Positions 51,101-63,800 of a stretch of DNA of 64,000 bases are shown here, piece by piece. The notes under the pieces were generated by a model, which saw nothing but the letters and a program-made list of their open reading frames with translations, searched no databases and was not told the origin of the DNA. The translations under genes were made by a program, and so were the position numbers. How positions within the stretch are numbered: the first letter of the stretch is position 1; each line of letters opens with the position of its first letter. The stretch spans positions 78,166,449-78,230,448 of the forward strand of contig CM072810.1 in the NCBI GenBank assembly GCA_037013495.1, given 5' to 3'. The DNA is from Hippophae tibetana. Its lineage: Eukaryota > Streptophyta > Magnoliopsida > Rosales > Elaeagnaceae.

Positions 51101-54100
51101 ACATTAAAACCTTCCTAAGTGATGTAAATGATGCCATTTGTGTTCAAAAATGAAGTTCCAAATCAAGGAATATTAATATTGTGTGAGTCTATACAATATG
51201 TGTTTTGATATATTGTAATTCTTGTGTCTATAACCGAGTAAACAATTATCGTAGTTAATAGTTGGAACTCATATTTATCAAACTTTTTGTTGTTTTTGAA
51301 AATTTGAGCAGTAGTCCCTTCTTTTTCTCTTCTCTTATATTTTTTAAAGAATAAAGATTGATTGAATAAATTAATAAATAACCCTTGGTCGGAACCAATA
51401 TCTACTTTGTAGCTCTTTTGAATAAAAGCGAAAGGAAGTAAAACGGAAATGTTGCAACAAAAGGTTTAAACCCTATTTAAGTGACGAAAACGATGAAATT
51501 TTTGTACAAAAATGAGTTTCCAAAGCAAGGAAAATTAATATTGTGTGAATCTATACGATCTTCAATTTGATATATTATAATAGTCGTTTCAATACACGAG
51601 TACAAGATTATCGTAGTGAATACTTGCGACACATATTTATTAATTTTTTTTTGGTTTTTGAAAATGTGAATAGTATCCATTTTATATTTCTTTCTCTTAT
51701 ATTTTTTAAAGAATATAGATTGAATGAAAACAACAATAAATAACAATTGGTGGGCACCAATATATTCATTACAGCTCTTTTGAATAAAATCGAAGGTAAG
51801 TAAAACGGAAATGGTGTGACAAAAACATTAAAACCTTGCTAAGTGATGTAAATGATGCCATTTGTGTTCAAAAATGAAGTTCCAAATCAAGTAATATTTA
51901 TATTGTGTGAGTCTATACAATATGTGTTTTGATATTTTGTAATTCTTGTGTCTATAACCGAGTAAACAATTATCGTAGTTAATAGTTGGAACTCATATTT
52001 ATCAAACTTTTTGTTGTTTTTGAAAATTTGAGTAGTAGTCCCTTCTTTTTCTCTTCGCTTATATTTTTTAAAGAATAGAGATTGATTGAATAAATTAATA
52101 AATAACCCTTGGTCGGAACCAATATCTACTTTATTTCTTTTTTGAATAAAAGCGAAAGGAAGTAAAACAGAAATGTTGCAACAAAAGGTTTAAACCCTAT
52201 TTAAGTGACGTAAACGATGGAATTTGTGTGCAAAAATGAGTTTCCAAAGCAAGGAAAATTAATATTGTGTGAATCTATACGATCTTCAATTTGATATATT
52301 ATAATAGTCGTTTCAATACACGAGTACAAGATTATCGTAGTGAATACTTGCGACACATATTTATTAATTTTTTTTTGTTTTTGAAAATGTGAATAGTATC
52401 CATTTTATTTTTCTTTCTCTTATATTTTTTAAAGAATATAGATTGAATGAAAAAAATAATAAATAACAATTTGTAGGCACCAATATCTTCATTACAGCTC
52501 TTTTGAATAAAATCGAAGGTAAGTAAAACCGAAATGGTGTGACAAAAACATTAAAACCTTGCTAAGTGATGTAAATGATGCCATTTGTGTTCAAAAATGA
52601 GGTTCCAAATCAAGGAATATTAATATTGTGTTAGTCTATACAATATGTTATTTTATATATTGTAATTCTTGTGTCTATAACCGAGTAAACAATTATCGTA
52701 GTTAATAGTTGGAACTCATATTTATCAAATTTTTTGTTGTTTTTGAAAATTTGAGCAGTAGTCCCTTCTTTTTCTCTTCTCTTATATTTTTTAAAGAATA
52801 GAGATTGATTGAATAAATTAATAAATAACCCTTGGTCGGAACCAATATCTACTTTATAGCTCTTTTGAATAAAAGCGAAAGGAAGTAAATCAGAAATGTT
52901 GCAACAAAAGGTTTAAACCCTATTTAAGTGACGAAAACGATGAAATTTTTGTACAAAAATGAGTTTCCAAAGCAAGGAAAATTAATATTGTGTGAATCTA
53001 TACGATCTTCAATTTGATATATTATAATAGTCGTTTCAATACACGAGTACAAGATTATCGTAGTGAATACTTGCGACACATATTTATTAATTTTTTTTTG
53101 GTTTTTGAAAATGTGAATAGTATCCATTTTATATTTCTTTCTCTTATATTTTTTAAAGAATATAGATTGAATGAAAACCATAATAAATAACAATTGATGG
53201 GCACCAATATCTTAATTACAGCTTTTTGAATAAAATCGAAGGTAAGTAAAACCGAAATGGTGTGACAAAAACATTAAAACCTTCCTAAGTGATGTAAATG
53301 ATGCCATTTGTGTTCAAAAATGAAGTTCCAAATCAAGGAATATTAATATTGTGTGAGTCTATACAATATGTGTTTTGATATTTTGTAATTCTTGTGTCTA
53401 TAACCGAGTAAACAATTATCGTAGTTAATAGTTGGAACTCATATTTATCAAACTTTTTGTTGTTTTTGAAAATTTGAGTAGTAGTCCCTTCTTTTTCTCT
53501 TCGCTTATATTTTTTAAAGAATAGAGATTGATTGAATAAATTAATAAATAACCCTTGGTCGGAACCAATATCTACTTTATTTCTTTTTTGAATAAAAGCG
53601 AAAGGAAGTAAAACAGAAATGTTGCAACAAAAGGTTTAAACCCTATTTAAGTGACGTAAACGATGGAATTTGTGTGCAAAAATGAGTTTCCAAAGCAAGG
53701 AAAATTAATATTGTGTGAATCTATACGATCTTCAATTTGATATATTATAATAGTCGTTTCAATACACGAGTACAAGATTATCGTAGTGAATACTTGCGAC
53801 ACATATTTATTAATTTTTTTTTGTTTTTGAAAATGTGAATAGTATCCATTTTATTTTTCTTTCTCTTATATTTTTTAAAGAATATAGATTGAATGAAAAA
53901 AATAATAAATAACAATTTGTAGGCACCAATATCTTCATTACAGCTCTTTTGAATAAAATCGAAGGTAAGTAAAACCGAAATGGTGTGACAAAAACATTAA
54001 AACCTTGCTAAGTGATGTAAATGATGCCATTTGTGTTCAAAAATGAGGTTCCAAATCAAGGAATATTAATATTGTGTTAGTCTATACAATATGTTATTTT

Positions 54101-55930
54101 ATATATTGTAATTCTTGTGTCTATAACCGAGTAAACAATTATCGTAGTTAATAGTTGGAACTCATATTTATCAAATTTTTTGTTGTTTTTGAAAATTTGA
54201 GCAGTAGTCCCTTCTTTTTCTCTTCTCTTATATTTTTTAAAGAATAGAGATTGATTGAATAAATTAATAAATAACCCTTGGTCGGAACCAATATCTACTT
54301 TATAGCTCTTTTGAATAAAAGCGAAAGGAAGTAAATCAGAAATGTTGCAACAAAAGGTTTAAACCCTATTTAAGTGACGAAAACGATGAAATTTATGTAC
54401 AAAAATGAGTTTCCAAAGCAAGGAAAATTAATATTGTGTGAATCTATACGATCTTCAATTTGATATATTATAATAGTCGTTTCAATACACGAGTACAAGA
54501 TTATCGTAGTGAATACTTGCGACACATATTTATTAATTTTTTTTTGGTTTTTGAAAATGTGAATAGTATCCATTTTATATTTCTTTCTCTTATATTTTTT
54601 AAAGAATATAGATTGAATGAAAACCATAATTAATAACAATTGATGGGCACCAATATCTTAATTACAGCTTTTTGAATAAAATCGAAGGTAAGTAAAACCG
54701 AAATGGTGTGACAAAAACATTAAAACCTTCCTAAGTGATGTAAATGATGCCATTTGTGTTCAAAAATGAAGTTCCAAATCAAGGAATATTAATATTGTGT
54801 GAGTCTATACAATATGTGTTTTGATATATTGTAATTCTTGTGTCTATAACCGAGTAAACAATTATCGTAGTTAATAGTTGGAACTCATATTTATCAAACT
54901 TTTTGTTGTTTTTGAAAATTTGAGCAGTAGTCCCTTCTTTTTCTCTTCTCTTATATTTTTTAAAGAATAAAGATTGATTGAATAAATTAATAAATAACCC
55001 TTGGTCGGAACCAATATCTACTTTGTAGCTCTTTTGAATAAAAGCGAAAGGAAGTAAAACGGAAATGTTGCAACAAAAGGTTTAAACCCTATTTAAGTGA
55101 CGAAAACGATGAAATTTGTGTACAAAAATGAGTTTCCAAAGCAAGGAAAATTAATATTGTGTGAATCTATACGATCTTCAATTTGATATATTATAATAGT
55201 CGTTTCAATACACGAGTACAAGATTATCGTAGTGAATACTTGCGACACATATTTATTAATTTTTTTTTGGTTTTTGAAAATGTGAATAGTATCCATTTTA
55301 TATTTCTTTCTCTTATATTTTTTAAAGAATATAGATTGAATGAAAACAACAATAAATAACAATTGGTGGGCACCAATATATTCATTACAGCTCTTTTGAA
55401 TAAAATCGAAGGTAAGTAAAACGGAAATGGTGTGACAAAAACATTAAAACCTTGCTAAGTGATGTAAATGATGCCATTTGTGTTCAAAAATGAAGTTCCA
55501 AATCAAGTAATATTTATATTGTGTGAGTCTATACAATATGTGTTTTGATATTTTGTAATTCTTGTGTCTATAACCGAGTAAACAATTATCGTAGTTAATA
55601 GTTGGAACTCATATTTATCAAACTTTTTGTTGTTTTTGAAAATTTGAGTAGTAGTCCCTTCTTTTTCTCTTCGCTTATATTTTTTAAAGAATAGAGATTG
55701 ATTGAATAAATTAATAAATAACCCTTGGTCGGAACCAATATCTACTTTATTTCTTTTTTGAATAAAAGCGAAAGGAAGTAAAACAGAAATGTTGCAACAA
55801 AAGGTTTAAACCCTATTTAAGTGACGTAAACGATGGAATTTGTGTGCAAAAATGAGTTTCCAAAGCAAGGAAAATTAATATTGTGTGAATCTATACGATC
55901 TTCAATTTGATATATTATAATAGTCGTTTC
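48130..55930. repeat. Five-dimer higher-order repeat PQPQR, period 3616 bp, two copies
   Basis: Bases agree at offset 3616 bp from about 48130-52320 to 51746-55936. A types in order: P (GGAATTTGTGTGC with CAATTTGTAGGCACC) at about 48.60, 50.05, 52.21 and 53.66 kb; Q (CAATTGATGGGCACC) at about 49.32, 50.77, 52.94 and 54.38 kb; R (AAAACAACAATAAATAAC) at about 51.49 and 55.10 kb. The finer Q variants TTTTTGTAC and TTTATGTAC also alternate in the same order in both copies. The pattern is therefore PQPQR twice, with a nested two-dimer repeat. Differences between copies are few, for example CATTTTTCTTTTC near 48788. Confidence 0.85.
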
Positions 55931-58900
55931 AATACACGAGTACAAGATTTTCGTAGTGAATACTTGCGACACATATTTATTAATTTTTTTTTGGTTTTTG
56001 AAAATGTGAATAGTATCCATTTTATATTTCTTTCTCTTATATTTTTTAAAGAATATAGATTGAATGAAAACCATAATAAATAACAATTGGTGGGCACCAA
56101 TATATTCATTACAGCTCTTTTGAATAAAATCGAAGGTAAGTAAAACGGAAATGGTGTGACAAAAACATTAAAACCTTGCTAAGTGATGTAAATGATGCCA
56201 TTTGTGTTCAAAAATGAAGTTCCAAATCAAGTAATATTTAAATTGTGTGAGTCTATACAATATGTGTTTTGATATTTTGTAATTCTTGTGTCTATAACCG
56301 AGTAAACAATTATCGTAGTTAATAGTTGGAACTCATATTTATCAAACTTTTTGTTGTTTTTGAAAATTTGAGCAGTAGTCCCTTCTTTTTCTCTTCTCTT
56401 ATATTTTTTAAAGAATAAAGATTGATTGAATAAATTAATAAATAACCCTTGGTCGGAACCAATATCTACTTTGTAGCTCTTTTGAATAAAAGCGAAAGGA
56501 AGTAAAACGGAAATGTTGCAACAAAAGGTTTAAACCCTATTTAAGTGACGAAAACGATCAAATTTGTGTACAAAAATGAGTTTCCAAAGCAAGGAAAATT
56601 AATATTGTGTGAATCTATACGATCTTCAATTTGATATATTATAATAGTCGTTTCAATACACGAGTACAAGATTATCGTAGTGAATACTTGCGACACATAT
56701 TTATTAATTTTTTTTTGGTTTTTGAAAATGTGAATAGTATCCATTTTATATTTCTTTCTCTTATATTTTTTAAAGAATATAGATTGAATGAAAACCATAA
56801 TAAATAACAATTGGTGGGCACCAATATATTCATTACAGCTCTTTTGAATAAAATCGAAGGTAAGTAAAACGGAAATGGTGTGACAAAAACATTAAAACCT
56901 TGCTAAGTGATGTAAATGATGCCATTTGTGTTCAAAAATGAAGTTCCAAATCAAGTAATATTTATATTGTGTGAGTCTATACAATATGTGTTTTGATATT
57001 TTGTAATTCTTGTGTCTATAACCGAGTAAACAATTATCGTAGTTAATAGTTGGAACTCATATTTATCAAACTTTTTGTTGTTTTTGAAAATTTGAGTAGT
57101 AGTCCCTTCTTTTTCTCTTCGCTTATATTTTTTAAAGAATAGAGATTGATTGAATAAATTAATAAATAACCCTTGGTCGGAACCAATATCTACTTTATTT
57201 CTTTTTTGAATAAAAGCGAAAGGAAGTAAAACAGAAATGTTGCAACAAAAGGTTTAAACCCTATTTAAGTGACGTAAACGATGGAATTTGTGTGCAAAAA
57301 TGAGTTTCCAAAGCAAGGAAAATTAATATTGTGTGAATCTATACGATCTTCAATTTGATATATTATAATAGTCGTTTCAATACACGAGTACAAGATTTTC
57401 GTAGTGAATACTTGCGACACATATTTATTAATTTTTTTTTTGTTTTGGAAAATGTGAATAGTATCCATTTTATTTTTCTTTCTCTCATATTTTTTAAAGA
57501 ATATAGATTGAATGAAAACAATAATAAATAACAATTGGTGGGCACCAATATCTTAATTACAGCTTTTTGCATAAAATCGAAGGTAAGTAAATCCGAAATG
57601 GTGTGACAAAAACATTAAAACCTTGCTAAGTGATGTAAATGATGCCATTTGTGTTCAAAAATGAAGTTCCAAATCAAGGAATATTAATATTGTGTTAGTC
57701 TATACAATATGTGATTTGATATATTGTAATTCTTGTGTCTATAATCGAGTAAACAATTATCGTAGTTAATAGTTGGAACTCATATTTATCAAATTTTTTG
57801 TTGTTTTTGAAAATTTGAGCAGTAGTCCCTTCTTTTTGTCTTCTCTTATATTTTTTAAAGAATAAAGATTGATTGAATAAATTAATAAATAACCCTTGGT
57901 CGGAACCAATATCTACTTTGTAGCTCTTTTGAATAAAAGCGAAAGGAAGTAAAACGGAAATGTTGCAACAAAAGGTTTAAACCCTATTTAAGTGACGAAA
58001 ACGATGAAATTTGTGTACAAAAATGAGTTTCAAAAAGCAAGGAAAATTAATATTGTGTGAATCTATACGATCTTCAATTTGATATATTATAATAGTCGTT
58101 TCAATACACGAGCACAAGATTATCGTAGTGAATACTTGCGACACATATTTATTAATTATTTTTTGGTTTTTGAAAATGTGAATAGTATCCATTTTATATT
58201 TCTTTCTCTTATATTTTTTAAAGAATATAGATTGAATGAAAACCATAATAAATAACAATTGGTGGGCACCAATATATTCATTACAGCTCTTTTGAATAAA
58301 ATAGAAGGTAAGTAAAACGGAAAAGGTGTGACAAAAACATTAAAACCTTGCTAAGTGATGTAAATGATGCCATTTGTGTTCAAAAATGAAGTTCCAAATC
58401 AAGTAATATTTATATTGTGTGAGTCTATACAATATGTGTTTTGATATTTTGTAATTCTTGTGTCTATAACCGAGTAAACAATTATCGTAGTTAATAGTTG
58501 GAACTCATATTTATCAAACTTTTTGTTGTTTTTGAAAATTTGAGTAGTAGTCCCTTCTTTTTCTCTTCGCTTATATTTTTTAAAGAATAGAGATTGATTG
58601 AATAAATTAATAAATAACCCTTGGTCGGAACCAATATCTACTTTATAGCTTTTTTGAATAAAAGCGAAAGGAAGTAAAACATAAATGTTGCAACAAAAGG
58701 TTTAAACCCTATTTAAGTGACGTAAACGATGGAATTTGTGTGCAAAAATGAGTTTCCAAAGCAAGGAAAATTAATATTGTGTGAATCTATACGATCTTCA
58801 ATTTGATATATTATAATAGTCGTTTCAATACACGAGTACAAGATTATCGTAGTGAATACTTGCGACACATATTTATTAATTTTTTTTTGGTTTTTGAAAA

Positions 58901-60880
58901 TGTGAATAGTATCCATTTTATATTTCTTTCTCTTATATTTTTTAAAGAATATAGATTGAATGAAAACCATAATAAATAACAATTGATGGGCACCAATATC
59001 TTAATTACAGCTTTTTGAATAAAATCGAAGGTAAGTAAAACCGAAATGGTGTGACAAAAACATTAAAACCTTCCTAAGTGATGTAAATGATGCCATTTGT
59101 GTTCAAAAATGAAGTTCCAAATCAAGGAATATTAATATTGTGTGAGTCTATACAATATGTGTTTTGATATATTGTAATTCTTGTGTCTATAACCGAGTAA
59201 ACAATTATCGTAGTTAATAGTTGGAACTCATATTTATCAAACTTTTTGTTGTTTTTGAAAATTTGAGCAGTAGTCCCTTCTTTTTCTCTTCTCTTATATT
59301 TTTTAAAGAATAAAGATTGATTGAATAAATTAATAAATAACCCTTGGTCGGAACCAATATCTACTTTGTAGCTCTTTTGAATAAAAGCGAAAGGAAGTAA
59401 AACGGAAATGTTGCAACAAAATGTTTAAACCCTATTTAAGTGACGAAAACGATGAAATTTGTGTACAAAAATGAGTTTCCAAAGCAAGGAAAATTAATAT
59501 TGTGTGAATCTATACGATCTTCAATTTCATATATTATAATAGTCGTTTCAATACACGAGTACAAGATTATCGTAGTGAATACTTGCGACACATGTTTATT
59601 AATTATTTTTTGGTTTTTGAAAATGTGAATAGTATCCATTTTATATTTCTTTCTCTTATATTTTTTAAAGAATATAGATTGAATGAAAACCATAATAAAT
59701 AACAATTGGTGGGCACCAATATATTCATTACAGCTCTTTTGAATAAAATCGAAGGTAAGTAAAACGGAAATGGTGTGACAAAAACATTAAAACCTTGCTA
59801 AGTGATGTAAATGATGCCATTTGTGTTCAAAAATGAAGTTCCAAATCAAGTAATATTAATATTGTGTGAGTCTATACAATATGTGTTTTGATATTTTGTA
59901 ATTCTTGTGTCTTAAACCGAGTAAACAATTATCGTAGTTAATAGTTGGAACTCATATTTATCAAACTTTTTGTTGTTTTTGAAAATTTGAGTAGTAGTCC
60001 CTTCTTTTTCTCTTCGCTTATATTTTTTAAAGAATAGAGATTGATTGAATAAATTAATAAATAACCCTTGGTCGGAACCAATATCTACTTTATAGCTTTT
60101 TTGAATAAAAGCGAAAGGAAGTAAAACAGAAATGTTGCAACAAAAGGTTTAAACCCTATTTAAGTGACGTAAACGATGGAATTTGTGTGCAAAAATGAGT
60201 TTCCAAAGCAAGGAAAATTAATATTGTGTGAATCTATACGATCTTGAATTTGATATATTATAATAGTCGTTTCAATACACGAGTACAAGATTATCGTAGT
60301 GAATACTTGCGACACATATTTATTAATTTTTTTTTTGTTTTTGAAAATGTGAATAGTATCCATTTTATTTTTCTTTCTCTTATATTTTTTAAAGAATATA
60401 GATTGCATTAAAACAATAATAAATAACAATTGGTGGGCACCAATATCTTAATTACAGCTTTTTGAATAAAATCGAAGGTAAGTAAAACCGAAATGGTGTG
60501 ACAAAAACATTAAAACCTTGCTAAGTGATGTAAATGATGCCATTTGTGTTCAAAAATGAGGTTCCAAATCAAGGAATATTAATATTGTGTTAGTCTATAC
60601 AATATGTGATTTGATATATTGTAATTCTTGTGTCTATAACCGAGTAAACAATTATCGTAGTTAATAGTTGGAACTCATATTTATCAAACTTTTTGTTGTT
60701 TTTGAAAATTTGAGCAGTAGTCCCTTCTTTTTCTCTTCGCTTATATTTTTTAAAGAATAGAGATTGATTGAATAAATTAATAAATAACCCTTGGTCGGAA
60801 CCAATATCTACTTTATAGCACTTTTGAATAAAAGCGAAAGGAAGTAAAACAGAAATGTTGCAACAAAATGTTTAAACCCT
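55930..60880. repeat. Homogenised dimers, mixed order
   Basis: A monomers are of the TTTTTGGTTTTTG and TTTTGGAAAATG types as in 42-48 kb. The A monomer at 55.82 kb equals the one at 44.97 kb in its 270-nt open frame, offset 10849 bp or 15 dimers. A unit near 58034 has a 1-bp insertion (TTTCAAAAAGC). Only satellite is present. Confidence 0.65.
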
Positions 60881-63800
60881 ATTTAAGTGACGAAAACGAT
60901 GAAATTTGTGTACAAAAATGAGTTTCCAAAGCAAGGAAAATTAATATTGTGTGATTCTATACGATCTTCAATTTGATATATTATAATAATCGTTTCAATA
61001 CACGAGTACAAGATTATCGTAGTGAATACTTGTGACACATATTTATTAATTTTGTTTTTGGTTTTTGAAAATGTGAATAGTATCCATTTTATATTTCTTT
61101 CCCTTATATTTTTTAAAGAATATAGATTGAATGAAAACCATAATAAATAACAATTGGTGGGCACCAATATCTTCATTACAGCTCTTTTGAATAAAATCCA
61201 AAGTAAGTAAAACGGAAATGGTGTGACAAAAACATTAAAACCTTGCTAAGTGATGTAAATGATGTCATTTGTGTTCAAAAATGAAGTTCCAAATCAAGTA
61301 ATATTAATATTGTGTGAGTCTATACAATATGTGTTTTGATATATTGTAATTCTTGTGTCTATAACCGAGTAAACAATTATCGTAGTTAATAGTTGGAACT
61401 CATATTTATCAAACTTTTTGTTGTTTTTGAAAATTTGAGCATTAGTCCCTTCTTTTTCTCTTCTCTTATATTTTTTAAAGAATAGAGATTGATTGAATAA
61501 ATTAATAAATAACCCTTGGTCGGAACCAATATCAACTTTATAGCTCTTTTGAATAAAAGCGAAAGGAAGTAAAACGGAAATGTTGCAACAAAAGGTTTAA
61601 ACCCTATTTAAGTGACGAAAACGATGAAATTTGTGTACAAAAATGAGTTTCCAAAGCAAGGAAAATTAATATTGTGTGTATCTATACGATCTTCCATTTG
61701 ATATATTATAATAGTCGTTTCAATACACGAGTACAAGATTATCGTAGTGAATACTTGCGACACATATTTATTAATTTTTTTTTGGTTTTTGAAAATGTGA
61801 ATAGTATCCATTTTATATTTCTTTCTCTTATATTTTTTAAAGAATATAGATTGAATGAAAACCATAATAAATAACAATTGGTGGGCACCAATATCTTCAT
61901 TACAGCTCTTTTGAATAAAATCCAAAGTAAGTAAAACGGAAATGGTGTGACAAAAACATTAAAACCTTGCTAAGTGATGTAAATGATGTCATTTGTGTTC
62001 AAAAATGAAGTTCCAAATCAAGTAATATTAATATTGTGTGAGTCTATACAATATGTGTTTTGATATATTGTAATTCTTGTGTCTATAACCGAGTAAACAA
62101 TTATCGTAGTTAATAGTTGGAACTCATATTTATCAAACTTTTTGTTGTTTTTGAAAATTTGAGCATTAGTCCCTTCTTTTTCTCTTCGCTTATATATTTT
62201 AAAGAATAGAGATTGATTGAATAAATTAATAAATAACCCTTGGTCGGAACCCATATCTACTTTATAGCTCTTTTGAATAAAAGCGAAAGGAAGTAAAACA
62301 GAAATGTTGCAACAAAAGGTTTAAAACCTATTTAAGTGACGAGAACGATGAAATTTGTGTACAAAAATGAGTTTCCAAAGCAAGGAAAATTAATATTGTG
62401 TGATTCTATACGATCTTCAATTTGATATATTATAATAGTCATTTCAATACACGAGTACAAGATTATCGTAGTGAATACTTGCGACACATATTTATTAATT
62501 TGTTTTTTTGTTTTTGAAAATGTGAATAGTATCCATTTTATTTTTCTTTCTCTCATATTTTTTAAAGAATATAGATTGAATGAAAACAACAATAAATAAC
62601 AATTAGTGGGCACCAATATCTTAATTACAGCTTTTTGAATAAAATCGAAGGTAAGTAAAACCGAAATGGTGTGACAAAAACATTAAAACCTTGCTAAGTG
62701 ATGTAAATGATGCCATTTGTGTTCAAAAATGAAGTTCCAAATCAAGGAATATTAATATTGTGTTAGTCTATACAATATATGATTTGATATATTGTAATTC
62801 TTGTGTCTATAACCGAGTAAACAATTATCGTAGTTAATAGTTGGAACTCATATTTATCAAATTTTTTGTTGTTTTTGAAAATTTTAGCAGTATTCCCTTC
62901 TTTTTCTCTTCGCTTATATTTTTTAAAGAATAGAAATTGATTGAATAAATTAATAAATAACCCTTCGTCGGAACCAATATCTACTTTATAGCTCTTTTGA
63001 ATAAAAGCGAAAGGAAGTAAAACGGAAATGTTGCAACAAAAGGTTTAAACCCTATTTAAGTGACGAAAACGATGAAATTTGTGTACGAAAATGAGTTTCC
63101 AAAGCAAGGAAAATTAATATTGTGTGATTCTATACGATCTTCAATTTGATATATTATAATAGTCGTTTCCATACACGAGTACAAGATAATCGTAGTGAAT
63201 ACTTGCGACACATATTTATTAATTTGTTTTTTTGTTTTTGAAAATGTGAATAGTATCCATTTTATTTTTCTTTCTCTCATATTTTTTAAAGAATATAGAT
63301 TGAATGAAAACAACAATAAATAACAATTGGTGGGCACCAATATCTTAATTACAGCTTTTTGCATAAAATCGAAGGTAAGTAAAACCGAAATGGTGTGACA
63401 AAAACATTAAAACCTTGCTTAGTGATGTAAATGATGCCATTTGTGTTCAAAAATGAAGTTCCAAATCAAGGAATATTAATATTGTGTTAGTCTATACAAT
63501 ATATGATTTGATATATTGTAATTCTTGTGTCTATAACCGAGTAAACAATTATCGTAGTTAATAGTTGGAACTCATATTTATCAAATTTTTTGTTGTTTTT
63601 GAAAATTTTAGCAGTAGTCCCTTCTTTTTCTCTTCGCTTATATTTTTTAAAGAATAGAGATTGATTGAATAAATTAATAAATAACCCTTGGTCGGAACCA
63701 ATATCTACTTTATAGCTATTTTGAATAAAACGGAAAGGAAGTAAAACAGAAATGTTGCAACAAAAGGTTTAAACCCTATTTAAGTGACGAAAACGATGAA

